Shown here piece by piece: positions 8,597 through 18,352 of a stretch of 64,000 bases of DNA. Within the stretch, counting starts at the first letter, position 1. Every line of letters begins with the position of its first letter. The stretch lies in assembly GCF_018861065.1 (NCBI RefSeq), contig NZ_JAHKQO010000019.1, positions 154,961 to 218,960 on the forward strand. Reading direction: 5' to 3'. This DNA is from Paraglaciecola arctica. GTDB lineage: Bacteria; Pseudomonadota; Gammaproteobacteria; Enterobacterales; Alteromonadaceae. Both the position numbers and the translations under genes were made by a program. Below the pieces are notes generated by a model. The model was not told the origin of the DNA, made no database searches, and saw only the letters and a program-made list of their open reading frames with translations.

Positions 8597-9169
8597 ATGG
8601 TTAAAATTCTGGCTTTTGCTGGTAGTGGTAGAAAAGATTCAGTCAATAAAAAAGTCGTCGCTATTGCCGCTAAAGGCGCGCAAGAAGCCGGTGCTGAGGT
8701 AACGATTGTTAATTTAGAAGACTTTGATCTGCCTATTTTTAATGAAGATTTAGAAGCAGAAAAAGGTATGCCGGTTGAGGCGCAAAACTTCAAAGAGTTA
8801 CTCATTAGTCATGATGGCTTTTTGATATCCTCTCCAGAATACAATAGCTCCTACAGTAGTTTGTTCAAAAATGCGATTGACTGGGCCTCAAGAAAAACCG
8901 CTGACGAAGCCCCTATGGCAGCGTATCGAGGTAAGATTGCAGCTATTATGGCGGCGTCACCCGGTGGACTAGGAGGAATGCGGGTTTTAGTAGTATTACG
9001 TATGTTACTTGAAAACTTGGGAACTATGGTGTTGCCTAATCAAAAAGCGGTAAGTGGCGCATTTTCCAAATTTGACAGTGATGGAAATATCACCGATGAA
9101 AAAACCGAAAAGGCGTTAAAGTCCCTAGGTAAAGAGCTAGTAGAAACCCTAACTAAGTTACAAGGTTAA
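8597..9169 (+). CDS. NADPH-dependent FMN reductase family protein
   Basis: This 190-residue flavodoxin-fold protein carries the FMN phosphate-binding loop GSGRKDSVNKK (residues 9-19) and the diagnostic SPEYNSSYSSLFKNAIDW segment. A Gly-rich loop (SPGGLGGMRV) follows. Such proteins reduce FMN, quinones, azo compounds or chromate with NAD(P)H in the cytosol. The physiological substrate is not evident. It stands alone between argS and a convergent gene. Confidence 0.9.
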   Translation: MVKILAFAGSGRKDSVNKKVVAIAAKGAQEAGAEVTIVNLEDFDLPIFNEDLEAEKGMPVEAQNFKELLISHDGFLISSPEYNSSYSSLFKNAIDWASRKTADEAPMAAYRGKIAAIMAASPGGLGGMRVLVVLRMLLENLGTMVLPNQKAVSGAFSKFDSDGNITDEKTEKALKSLGKELVETLTKLQG

Positions 9170-9181
9170 GCTTAGTTAGGG
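9147..9181. repeat. 11-bp inverted repeat over the FMN reductase stop
   Basis: CCCTAACTAAG (9147-9157) pairs perfectly with CTTAGTTAGGG (9171-9181) across a 13-base loop that contains the stop codon. No U-tract follows, so it may be an mRNA 3'-end stabilising hairpin or an inefficient terminator between convergent genes. Confidence 0.5.
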
Positions 9182-9216
9182 GTCCACTCATTGAGTGAAT
9201 AGAGCTGTCATATCAG

Positions 9217-9657
9217 TTAATGATTATTGGCTTCGGTCAATAGAAATTCATGTTCTGGATCAACAATTAAGCGTCCAGACATGGCTTCTCTGCCAAGTAA
9301 CATCAGGTATTTCATTTCAGAGCGGTCTGTTAGTGTAAGCTCAATACTCCATTGCATGTCTGCTATAAAAATATCGGTTTCTATTACGTAGCGCCTTTGT
9401 TTGGTGGCGTTAGAGCTTTTAACTTTACGTACACTTTTAACTTTTGCTTCTCTTTGCATCAATTTGTTCACATCATGGGCGTCAGGGTGAATATCAAATC
9501 GTACCCATTTTTCATCACCTTTTTTAAATTTAACAATATTGTCTACATGGAGTGAAGACGTAGTCGCGCCAGTGTCAACTCTAGCTTCTAAGCCGAGTAA
9601 TTTAAGTTGTGGTAAATCACACAATTCAAGTGCACCAACCAAATGTTTTTCAGTCAT
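9217..9657 (-). CDS. RimB/ATP-dependent zinc protease-like retropepsin (RimK/LysX-associated)
   Basis: The 146-residue protein has the retropepsin-type active-site signature RVDTGATTSSLH (about residues 26-37) and the second hallmark LLGREAM near the C-terminus. This family (annotated putative ATP-dependent zinc protease, PF05618) includes RimB, which acts with the ATP-grasp glutamate ligase RimK on ribosomal protein S6 tails. The upstream gene 12 bases away encodes an AstE-like deacylase, a common partner in this family. No rimK is visible here, so the ligase must be elsewhere or absent. Confidence 0.82.
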   Translation of the reverse strand: MTEKHLVGALELCDLPQLKLLGLEARVDTGATTSSLHVDNIVKFKKGDEKWVRFDIHPDAHDVNKLMQREAKVKSVRKVKSSNATKQRRYVIETDIFIADMQWSIELTLTDRSEMKYLMLLGREAMSGRLIVDPEHEFLLTEANNH

Positions 9658-9669
9658 CAGGGTTACTCT

Positions 9670-10707
9670 TTATTCAACAATGGTAGGGATATCAACACCT
9701 AATTCATCTTGCAAATTATCTTGTAGTAACCCTAAATGTTCGGCCACTGAATCAGGTTTTCTGAAATAAGCAATGTGATACATAGCTTCACCTTCTTGGG
9801 TTAAAGGGATATTTTGCTTGCCAATCACTACACCCTCTTCGGGGCACAAGACTTTACACAATTCGGTACCATAGGGGTCTGCAATTATGGCTAAGATCCC
9901 ACCTTTATTCACATGGTCACCTAGTTGCGCAACGTGGCTAACAAAACCACTTTCCGTTGCCCGTACCCAACCACTTTGACGTGCCACAAACTGAGATATT
10001 TTATGACCTTTGCGTTGGCGTTTATTTAACATGCCGATTTCGCGCATGACATTAATTATGCCTTTTACTCCCGCTCTAATAGAAAATTCGTCATATCTGA
10101 GGGCTTCTCCTGCTTCATAAAGTAGAACTTTTACGCCTGCATCTCCAGCAGCTTGCCTAAGGGTGCCTGGCCTAATGTCAGCATTAAGTAATACCGGTAA
10201 TCCAAACGATTCTGCCATGGTTAACGTTTGCGGGTCGTCTAAATCAGCTCGAATTTGCGGTAAGTTACTACGGTGAATTGCGCCAGTGTGCAAGTCGATC
10301 CCTACATCACATTTAGTCACTATTTCGTTCAAAAATAAATGCGCCAACCTTCCAGCAATAGAACCTTTGGAACTACCTGGGAAACTGCGGTTTAGATCTC
10401 TTCTGTCAGGTAGGTAACGGCTTTGATTTAGCACTCCATAACCATTAACAATAGGCACCGCAATTAAGGTGCCACGTATAGATTTTAAAGCTTTGTTTTT
10501 TAGTAACCTATTGACGATCTCTATACCATTTAATTCATCGCCGTGAACCGCACCGCTGACAAACATTATGGGGCCTTCTCGCTTGCCACGCTGCACATGC
10601 ACTGGCATGGACATTCTTGTATCTGTATACAAAGGAGGCATTGGCAACTCAATGCGTTTGGTTTCACCGCGTTTTATCTCTATTCCACCAATTTCAAGTT
10701 CTTTCAT
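9670..10707 (-). CDS. Succinylglutamate desuccinylase/aspartoacylase family protein
   Basis: The start is placed at 10707, where AAGGA precedes the ATG; an upstream ATG at 10764 adds a poorly supported leader. The M14-like zinc site is visible as GAVHGDELNG (His and Glu ligands, about residues 50-59) and IDLHTG (about residue 129). A lipoyl/biotinyl-like beta-barrel C-terminal part follows (GFVSHVAQLGDHVNKGGILAIIADPYG), as in the long form of the family. Such enzymes remove acyl groups from amino-acid amines or related conjugates. It is cotranscribed with the RimB-like protease, suggesting both act on the same amino-acid or polyglutamate modification system. Confidence 0.85.
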   Translation of the reverse strand: MKELEIGGIEIKRGETKRIELPMPPLYTDTRMSMPVHVQRGKREGPIMFVSGAVHGDELNGIEIVNRLLKNKALKSIRGTLIAVPIVNGYGVLNQSRYLPDRRDLNRSFPGSSKGSIAGRLAHLFLNEIVTKCDVGIDLHTGAIHRSNLPQIRADLDDPQTLTMAESFGLPVLLNADIRPGTLRQAAGDAGVKVLLYEAGEALRYDEFSIRAGVKGIINVMREIGMLNKRQRKGHKISQFVARQSGWVRATESGFVSHVAQLGDHVNKGGILAIIADPYGTELCKVLCPEEGVVIGKQNIPLTQEGEAMYHIAYFRKPDSVAEHLGLLQDNLQDELGVDIPTIVE

Positions 10708-10950
10708 TTGGCCTGGTCCTTTATTTTTATTAGGTTTGGCATTTTGTAGCAGAAAGAATAACAATGCCCGTCACTTATATGTGAATTTCTAATTACCGTT
10801 GCACCCCCAAAACGCTTAAGTTTTGCATATTACGTGCAGCTGTAGCTTAACGTAAAGTGTTATTTTACTTAGGGTCTAAATCAAATTTAGCTGGACTTCA
10901 TTGTTGTGTATACTTTGCGTTTTTAGCGCATACACAATCCAAAGAGTTAT

Positions 10951-11775
10951 ATGGAACTTATTAAGAACATTTTTGACAATAAACTGATCCTAACTTTTAC
11001 TATTACGTTTGTAGCACTGTTAATTAAATACGTATTGGTAAAATTAGTGCGTAAACAAGCTAAAAGTAAAGGAGAGGACCGAAGAGATTTAGTTAACAAT
11101 GTTAAGAATTTTCTTAATTTTGTACTGATAGTGAGTTTATTTAGCCTTTGGGCTGAGGAGATGCAAAAGTTTGCATTTTCAATCGCTGCTTTTTCGGTTG
11201 CCATAGTGTTGGCGACTCGAGAGTTTATTCAATGCATTATTGGCTTTTTCTATTTAGTGTCGACTCGGCCGTTTCGTATTGGTGATTGGATTGAAGTTGA
11301 ACAATTTGTAGGAGAGGTATCTGCCACAGATTGGATCAAAAGTACCTTATTGGAAGTAGACATAAAAACCTATGAGTACACAGGTAAAACGTTATTTATT
11401 CCCAATAACAAGTTGATGATAAGCCCAATTAAGAACTTAAACTTTTTAAAACGTTATGCGACCCACCATTTTCAAATTGTCCGCGATCAAAGTGTTAATC
11501 CTTACGGTATTATTCAAAAGGTAATTAAAAATGCTAATGCTTACTGCGCAGATTTTCATGATGTTGCTGTGCGCTACAATCAAATGTTAGAAAGGCGACT
11601 AGACGTTAATATAGCTGGCCCTGAACCACACATTACCGTGTCTACATCTGAGATTGGCGATAACATTGTAGAAGTGACAATATTTTGTCCAACAGAGCGA
11701 GCAATAGAAATTCAACAAGCGATTACCCATGACTTCATGACGTATTGGTATGCCGAGAAACGTAAACACATTTGA
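10951..11775 (+). CDS. MscS-family small-conductance mechanosensitive channel
   Basis: The 274-residue protein has two to three N-terminal membrane helices (LTFTITFVALLIKYVLV; FLNFVLIVSLFSLWA; FSIAAFSVAIVLATREF) followed by the MscS beta domain motif RPFRIGDWIEVEQFVGEV and PNNKLMISPIKNL. These are the defining features of MscS channels, which release solutes on hypo-osmotic shock. It is monocistronic by appearance, with a promoter region of about 240 bases shared divergently with the deacylase gene. Confidence 0.92.
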   Translation: MELIKNIFDNKLILTFTITFVALLIKYVLVKLVRKQAKSKGEDRRDLVNNVKNFLNFVLIVSLFSLWAEEMQKFAFSIAAFSVAIVLATREFIQCIIGFFYLVSTRPFRIGDWIEVEQFVGEVSATDWIKSTLLEVDIKTYEYTGKTLFIPNNKLMISPIKNLNFLKRYATHHFQIVRDQSVNPYGIIQKVIKNANAYCADFHDVAVRYNQMLERRLDVNIAGPEPHITVSTSEIGDNIVEVTIFCPTERAIEIQQAITHDFMTYWYAEKRKHI

Positions 11776-12039
11776 TGGCGAAGTTGATTCTTTAGCGCCA
11801 TTCGCGGTTGTACTAAAACGACTAGCAATATTTAAATATTTATCAAACTTAGACTTTCCTTAGTTAAACCTTAGATTTTTTTTCCCATAATTTGTTATTT
11901 ATTCCGTTGTAAATACCGGTTTTGTTTTAGCGCTGATGTAGCAGGGAAGTCATCTGAATAGTACTTAAAGCCAAATTGAACTTGGCCACAGTCAGTTTTG
12001 TTAAATTAAATATTGGCTTGGTACAAAAAGGAATATTTT

Positions 12040-15000
12040 ATGCCAACTCATCGAGCACAAACGACAGCTACTGATTTCAGTCGCCCATTAAAAAAAGAAA
12101 TCGATCTTAACCAAATAGCCGCTGGGGCATCGGCTGCATCTCATGGCAGAAATGATGCAAATGTCAAAGATAGTCCGCAAGTTGGGGCATCAATCAATCC
12201 AAGTTTGGGTTGTCATCATCGATTCTGCGAACGGCCTTCTGCTCCTGAGGAATTGTTACCTAAGATGGTAGGCACTGCTGTGCATTCTCATCGCTATTCC
12301 ACATTTATTCGGGAGAAAGATTTACGCGCCTTATCCATTAGTTTTAATGATAGCTGCGGTGCATCTAAAAAACATTATGGTGAGAAGCCTAATGACGATC
12401 CGTTGATTAATATATTCAGTCGTAATCCTTGTCCAGTCTTGCATTTAGGTTACTTAGCGTCTCATCTTCAAAAATGGAAAAGCAAAGGTACTGCACTGGG
12501 CGAAGTGGTTTACAGTTTGTCGTTGGCTCCGGGAGAATCGCGTAATATTGCGGTGATTGATTTACGTCGTCGTCAACAAGGTCGGCGTCAAGAAGACACA
12601 CAAGCTAACGAGCAGTTAATAAGTAACCAAGACCACAATCTAGCTTTACAAGAAGTGGCAACTGCTGTCGCCCTCGAACACCAAGCGGGTAAAACGAAAA
12701 CTGAAGCCAATACATTGGTAACAGGAGGAGCATTTGTTGCAGCAGGAGCATTAGTGGGTGGAGTCGGTGGAGGTGTAGTGGGTACCTTGGTTGAACCAGG
12801 AGTAGGCACCGCTGTTGGTGCAGCAATAGGGGCGGGAGCCGGTGTAATTGCTGGTGGTTTAGTGTTCGCAGGAGCGCAAGCCATAGGTATGATTGAATCC
12901 GAAAGCGAAGGTGATCGCGATATTATGGCGCAAACCAATCAGCGTATTGCCCAGTCTACTAGCCAACAGTCAGCCCTTATTCGCTCCCTTTGGTCTACCG
13001 TTGTTACCGAAGATATACAACAAGAAACCTTGGGAGTACGCACGTCTAACATTACCAATTATAACCATATGCATGCGCTAAATATGGAGTATTACGAAAT
13101 ACTCCATAGCTACGATACGGTGACAGAATTACAAAACACCGCGCCCATTTTATATTTACCCTTTGGCGCACTACCTTTAGATAAGGAGGAGTTAGTTGAT
13201 GAATTTTGGGACTCTATTCGACAGGGACTTTCCGAGGATTTAAAAACGAAAGGAGATCATGTTTTTGTCGAGCCGCCCCCAGACGAGTTCGTGCCGGCTG
13301 ATATACCGGATGAACCTTTGGCTCCAGAAGCGTTAGTCGTGAAGACGAGTCCGAGCTTTGACCTTAGATTGGAGGTGTTATGGGATATGGAGTGGCTTGA
13401 TTTGCTCACTTTGGGTTTTGATGATTCCACGCTAACCGCAGAGCTGAAAATAAAAGTAAACGATCATTTTATTATTCCTTTTAACGTTATTCGACTACAC
13501 GACCAAGATAATTCACGAACAGTTTTTATTGCAAAGTTCAATAGAGTTGATGATGCGTTTGCAATAACAAGCGTAAAAGTTACCGTCAATTCGGCGATAG
13601 ATATTTTTGATAGCAATGGCGTTGAAATTAATTTATTGACGGCTAGTGGTAGTTACGAACCAGTGGTAAAAGTTTTTGAAGGTGAATATATTGTTTCAAA
13701 CGCACAATTGCCTTATACCTCGTCAGGGCATGGCTCAAAAACTTATCCTTGGGATCCTCTATCAGAACAAATAAGTGACAATGAATCAGCAAATCAAAAT
13801 TACTTAACTGCGCTTGCTGAATATGAAGAGGCGATACAAGCCAATATAGACGGTGAAGCGGCACATGAAGCGTTACTCGCACAGCTTGCACAATGGAAAG
13901 AGCAAGTGTTGGCAGCTGTTAAGCGAGAGCCATACCGATTCACTATGATTATCTTGTCTGGAATGGAGATGGGTAGATTAACATGGATTTTAGATCGTCT
14001 TATAATCGGAGGCGATAGCGCGGGTGAACAAGGCCAAATTCCTTTACATGCGGTAGCTCATACCACGCCTATTGGGATTTCTGGCGACAGTGTTTTGTTG
14101 CGAATGAAAACATACAATATTGAGAATATAAAAAAATTCTTCGAGAAAATTAAAGCCGATAGTGACGACGAAAGCCATGGAGTGGATCAAGCTATTCTTA
14201 GTTATATATTCGAAAAGATTTCCGAACTGGATGTGGTTCAACAGATATCCAGCCTAATACAATCGGCCGACTCAGACACATTGCTTGATTTATTTTCATT
14301 ACTTTTATGGCCATCAGCGCTTAAAAATAGATTTGAAGACGATTTGAATGATCTTTCAGTATGTAATTCTGTTTATCTACCTGGTGCAGGTGTTTTTTCT
14401 GAGGCCGTTCTTGGGCGTTCTAACGCTGCTGAATATGTTGACCCTGAACGTTACTGGAATTGGCAAGATTCGCCCATTCCGCACCAAGCACCGCAAATTT
14501 TACCGATTTCAACTGCGCCTCGAAATGAGACACCTCTGCCCACTGATCCTGTTGTACCTAATGCCAGTCTTTCGATGGCATCAGCCCCAGAGTTTCAAAA
14601 CTCGGTTGGTTTAGCAAGTGTGCTTGGGGCATTACAAAACGGCGATATGTTCCGTGATATGTCGAAATCTGGTCAACTGACTAAAATTCTTGGAGGATTG
14701 GCAGACCTTGCGGCGAGTACCGCCAACTCAGCAGCTGGCATGACAGGTGATGCTGCCAGCAAAACATTGTCTTCTGCTACCGATATTGGCAAAACCGTTG
14801 CTTCTTTGGCTCAACAACTAATGAGTAAGGCTCCCGCTCAAGCGGCTAAACCACCAAGTAATCCTACAGTTTCAAGCGCAGCAACATCTGCCATTGAAAA
14901 ATCACAAGGCAAATCAGCAGATGTACAGGACGCAACAAAAAATGCGTGGGGTATTCCAACTTCGTCGAACCCGTCAGGTTCAAGCGAGACGACATCTCGA

Positions 15001-15867
15001 CCTAGCGTAATTCCTGCACAACCTTGGCGCCCGGAATTAGATCCCAGTACTTTCGCCGCGCCGGGGCAAGTATCAAATGCGCCAGTGTTACCAACGGAAA
15101 TTCAAGAGAATGTAGAACAGGAATTAATCAACATTCTTAGTGCTGCAGGACAAGGTAATTCGATGCCAGACATGGATGCCATCACCGAGCAACTCGAAGT
15201 GTGGTATCGGGACAGTGTGGTACCATTACTGATTTATGCTCGGCATAATGAGCAATACCTTAACTCAGCCATTGGTCAATATCTTCAATGGTTAGCTTTA
15301 ACATCACAAATGGGAGTTGATGAAGACGCATCACAAATGCAAGACCTTCATGGTGATGCAAATACATTGATTACTTTTGGGCTGAAAAATGCGATTAAAG
15401 TCGCTTATGGGCAAATGGAAGCCAATAATGATTTGGACTATATCAGTGACGTTTTAAATTGGATTGCGACAGCAGATTCACTTGGGTTAGGGGATGGAGA
15501 TGATCCCGAGGGAGTATTTGATGCTAGTGGTAATAATCAAATAAATCCTATTCATGTTGTTTTAAGTGGCCCTTTAGATAACGGAGGAGAACCATTGGCA
15601 AACAGTGAACAATTTGATTTAACCTTACATGGAGGTTTAGCTATCGGAGCAAACCCTCCATTGGCGGGTAAAATAGTGACAGTGGCAATAAGTGTTTCTA
15701 ATGGATCTGCGGTACCTGACACAGGACATATTCATCCTGCACTTAATATGCACTCAACCATAACCAGGACTGATGAAGAGTCAATGACAATTACCGTCAA
15801 AGGTACCACATCGTTATTATCTGGGGCGTGGGAGTTTGAAGCAGAGCAAACGGCCACCATAAATTAA
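12040..15867 (+). CDS. Very large uncharacterised protein with glycine-zipper hydrophobic segment
   Basis: The start is set at the ATG at 12040, preceded by AAGGA at good spacing; a frame to 12013 adds nine residues without support. The 1275-residue product has no signal peptide. A region with LSLAPGESRNIAVIDLRRR (about residues 160-180) precedes a charged, probably helical stretch. Then comes a Gly/Ala/Val-rich hydrophobic segment (about residues 227-283) with GxxxG spacing that could insert in a membrane. The middle has proline-rich linkers (PPPDEFVP) and helical regions, then a Ser/Ala/Pro low-complexity zone (about 840-1030) and a possible beta-rich C-terminus. I recognise no characterised family. 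It lies upstream of a CadC-like regulator in the same orientation; a cell-surface, secreted or toxin-like role is only conjecture. Confidence 0.85.
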   Translation: MPTHRAQTTATDFSRPLKKEIDLNQIAAGASAASHGRNDANVKDSPQVGASINPSLGCHHRFCERPSAPEELLPKMVGTAVHSHRYSTFIREKDLRALSISFNDSCGASKKHYGEKPNDDPLINIFSRNPCPVLHLGYLASHLQKWKSKGTALGEVVYSLSLAPGESRNIAVIDLRRRQQGRRQEDTQANEQLISNQDHNLALQEVATAVALEHQAGKTKTEANTLVTGGAFVAAGALVGGVGGGVVGTLVEPGVGTAVGAAIGAGAGVIAGGLVFAGAQAIGMIESESEGDRDIMAQTNQRIAQSTSQQSALIRSLWSTVVTEDIQQETLGVRTSNITNYNHMHALNMEYYEILHSYDTVTELQNTAPILYLPFGALPLDKEELVDEFWDSIRQGLSEDLKTKGDHVFVEPPPDEFVPADIPDEPLAPEALVVKTSPSFDLRLEVLWDMEWLDLLTLGFDDSTLTAELKIKVNDHFIIPFNVIRLHDQDNSRTVFIAKFNRVDDAFAITSVKVTVNSAIDIFDSNGVEINLLTASGSYEPVVKVFEGEYIVSNAQLPYTSSGHGSKTYPWDPLSEQISDNESANQNYLTALAEYEEAIQANIDGEAAHEALLAQLAQWKEQVLAAVKREPYRFTMIILSGMEMGRLTWILDRLIIGGDSAGEQGQIPLHAVAHTTPIGISGDSVLLRMKTYNIENIKKFFEKIKADSDDESHGVDQAILSYIFEKISELDVVQQISSLIQSADSDTLLDLFSLLLWPSALKNRFEDDLNDLSVCNSVYLPGAGVFSEAVLGRSNAAEYVDPERYWNWQDSPIPHQAPQILPISTAPRNETPLPTDPVVPNASLSMASAPEFQNSVGLASVLGALQNGDMFRDMSKSGQLTKILGGLADLAASTANSAAGMTGDAASKTLSSATDIGKTVASLAQQLMSKAPAQAAKPPSNPTVSSAATSAIEKSQGKSADVQDATKNAWGIPTSSNPSGSSETTSRPSVIPAQPWRPELDPSTFAAPGQVSNAPVLPTEIQENVEQELINILSAAGQGNSMPDMDAITEQLEVWYRDSVVPLLIYARHNEQYLNSAIGQYLQWLALTSQMGVDEDASQMQDLHGDANTLITFGLKNAIKVAYGQMEANNDLDYISDVLNWIATADSLGLGDGDDPEGVFDASGNNQINPIHVVLSGPLDNGGEPLANSEQFDLTLHGGLAIGANPPLAGKIVTVAISVSNGSAVPDTGHIHPALNMHSTITRTDEESMTITVKGTTSLLSGAWEFEAEQTATIN

Positions 15868-16130
15868 CACCCTTTGCTTATCAAGAATGGTGTAACTTTT
15901 TACCTACAATGACTTGAGAATGTTTGTCCTCCAGAAGATAGGCATTTTCAGGTCGGTTTTGAATATATTATTTCATGCTGTCTAGGATATATACCCGTTC
16001 GGTTTTATGCATATCCAAATACTCATTTAATTCAGGTAATTTTCCTTCCATGATGTGATCTGTTTCCTATAATTGTTTATCTTTAATACTCTAGGTATTA
16101 AGAGATTTCTATATTATGGTGCGACGCTAA

Positions 16131-18266
16131 ATGGCCGCGTTTTTTAAGTTTGGCAACTGGGTCGCTCGCCCAGCAGATAATTTGTTGTGCTTTGACGGTA
16201 ACGAAAAGCATATTGAGCCAAAAGCAATGGAGCTTTTAATTATCCTTGCTAAGGCGGATGGCGAGTTAGTCTCGAGACAACAAATTCAAGAGACCATATG
16301 GCATGGTCGTTTTGTTGCCGATCATTCACTGTATAACTTGATTTCTTTGCTGCGAAAAACCTTAGACGATGATCCTGAAAACCCTCAATATATCGATACA
16401 CGCCCGAAGAAAGGTTATCGACTTGTCCCAAAAGTTGAGTGGCTTGAAAGTAAAAGCGCTGCTACCGAAAAAAGCGTAGAAAGTGTTAGAAATCGCTCTT
16501 ATTACGCTTTAGGAGCTTTAGCGTTAATTTCTGTAATATTCATTTGGAGTTTTAGCGCATTCGTCATAAAGGATGACCAGCTTAACATTGAGTCTTCAAT
16601 TGCTGTTTTACCCTTTGATGTCTTTGATGGTCAAGAGACAACCCGGTATTTTGCTGATGGGTTAGCCGAAGAAATAATACATCAGTTGACTGTTGTACCT
16701 GATGTAAAAGTGATTTCACGGACATCTTCGTTTTCGTTTCGCGATAAAAATGCAAGTATCAATGCTATAGCGGATCAGTTAAAGGTGGCGTGGATATTAG
16801 AAGGTTCTGTGCGTAAAGAACAAAATATGTTGCGTATAACCATGCAACTTATTAAAGCCACCGACGGTACACATTTATGGTCAAAAGTGTTCAATGCAGT
16901 TGATGGTAATATATTTAGTTTACAACAAGATATAAGCGATGCCGTGGTTGAGTCGGTTAGCCACAAACAATCCTTTGTTTCGCAAAAACAAATACGTATT
17001 CATCCAAACTCTGGTGACGCTTATATACATTATTTACGTGGTCGAGCGCTTAATACTAAGGGAACATCTGAAGGTTACGAACTAGCGTTAAAAGAATTTC
17101 AACAAGCGGTAGAGTTGTCACCGGAATATGCATTAGCCCATGCAGCAGTCGCATTTAACTATTTGTTATTGCATCAATACAAAGGTGTGCCGTTAGAACA
17201 AGTTAAAGTCAAGGCGTTACAAGCGATAGAACATGCTCTAGAGATAGATCCTGAATTGGCCGAAGCATATGCTGCAAGTGGATTATATTACATTTATAGC
17301 GACGACTTTGTGTTGGCTGAACAAGCATTTAATCGCGCCCTTAGTCTTAACCCTAATTCAGCGGTTGTTAGGCATAATATGGGGTTTATGTACTGGCAGC
17401 AAGGTAGAAAAAAGGAAGCATTGATTCATCATCGCGCAGCTTTGTCAGTTAATCCTTTTTCAGCGATTAGTAATTTTGCTGTGGCAGACGGTCTCACGTC
17501 CATCGGCCATTTGAATAAAGCACTACGCCAATTTCAACATTGCATGCTGCTTTTCCCGAAATATTTGGGTTGTGGTTTAGGTTTGGCTAATTTTTATCGA
17601 CTCACAAATAGGATGGATGAAGCGCAAACACTTATGGAACAAGTTAGCCAGCATATACCTGCAACTAATAGTTATTTACGCAGTGCTTGGGCCGTGCAAT
17701 ATGTTTGGAATGATGAAATAGATAAAGCCGTCAGCTTTTTTTCTGAATCATTTGTAAACGATCCTACCGTGGATTTAAATGCACTTCATTTAGTTAAGCT
17801 GCGATCAGGTGAAGCTGTGGAATGGGAGCAAGTTTTGCAAACGGTCTTAAGTCAAAATCCTAATAATCCAAACATAAAAGTTGCCAGTGCTATGGCTGCA
17901 TATCAGCTTAATCATTGCGCTAAAGCCATTCAATTATATGAAAGTCTATTTAATCAACATCCTAATTTTAACTTCCGTGGAAGTTTTCATAATGCAGCTA
18001 TTGGAATATCTCATATTGCTAATATGGCCTATTGTTATCAAAAACTGGGACAACTTGATAAAGCTAATGAAAACGTCGCTTTACTAAAACAAAATCTGGA
18101 TGAATTGCAATTAGACAAACATATTGTGCCAGGTGCTATGCTTTTGAAAGCGAAATACGCTTTATTGGTTGGCAAGCCACACAAAGCACAACATCTAGTA
18201 ACTGAGATTAAACAGCTTAAATGGCCGCTAGTCTGGTTGATAAATACAGACCCTGCTTTTAAGTAA
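16131..18266 (+). CDS. CadC/ToxR-like membrane transcription factor with TPR repeats
   Basis: The 711-residue protein begins with an OmpR/ToxR-type winged helix (about residues 1-105; DSLYNLISLLRKTLDDDPENPQYIDTRPKKGYRL-type ending seen in shorter pieces as TRPKKGYRL). A single membrane helix follows (about 123-146, YYALGALALISVIFIWSF). After it comes a TolB/FlgO-like domain (IAVLPFDVF, FADGLAEEI, WILEGSVRKE; about 150-280) and many TPR units to the C-terminus. Such proteins bind DNA from the membrane and sense periplasmic or protein signals. The gene follows the 1275-residue protein by 263 bases and may regulate it. Confidence 0.9.
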   Translation: MAAFFKFGNWVARPADNLLCFDGNEKHIEPKAMELLIILAKADGELVSRQQIQETIWHGRFVADHSLYNLISLLRKTLDDDPENPQYIDTRPKKGYRLVPKVEWLESKSAATEKSVESVRNRSYYALGALALISVIFIWSFSAFVIKDDQLNIESSIAVLPFDVFDGQETTRYFADGLAEEIIHQLTVVPDVKVISRTSSFSFRDKNASINAIADQLKVAWILEGSVRKEQNMLRITMQLIKATDGTHLWSKVFNAVDGNIFSLQQDISDAVVESVSHKQSFVSQKQIRIHPNSGDAYIHYLRGRALNTKGTSEGYELALKEFQQAVELSPEYALAHAAVAFNYLLLHQYKGVPLEQVKVKALQAIEHALEIDPELAEAYAASGLYYIYSDDFVLAEQAFNRALSLNPNSAVVRHNMGFMYWQQGRKKEALIHHRAALSVNPFSAISNFAVADGLTSIGHLNKALRQFQHCMLLFPKYLGCGLGLANFYRLTNRMDEAQTLMEQVSQHIPATNSYLRSAWAVQYVWNDEIDKAVSFFSESFVNDPTVDLNALHLVKLRSGEAVEWEQVLQTVLSQNPNNPNIKVASAMAAYQLNHCAKAIQLYESLFNQHPNFNFRGSFHNAAIGISHIANMAYCYQKLGQLDKANENVALLKQNLDELQLDKHIVPGAMLLKAKYALLVGKPHKAQHLVTEIKQLKWPLVWLINTDPAFK

Positions 18267-18352
18267 TTTTTATACTGAAATTCACAGTGTTAATTAGCCT
18301 CAAAATCCGCTAAAATCCGCGTCCTTTTATTCGAATCTCAGTCTTAATATTT

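Noticed and set aside
12588..12938. Long minus-strand frames inside the 1275-residue gene
   Set aside because: They are shadows of the Gly/Ala-rich coding segment, with Pro/Thr-rich translations and no start signals.
15968..16051. A 27-residue minus-strand frame upstream of the CadC-like gene
   Set aside because: An AGGA is present but too far from the ATG, the peptide is unrecognised, and chance is likely.
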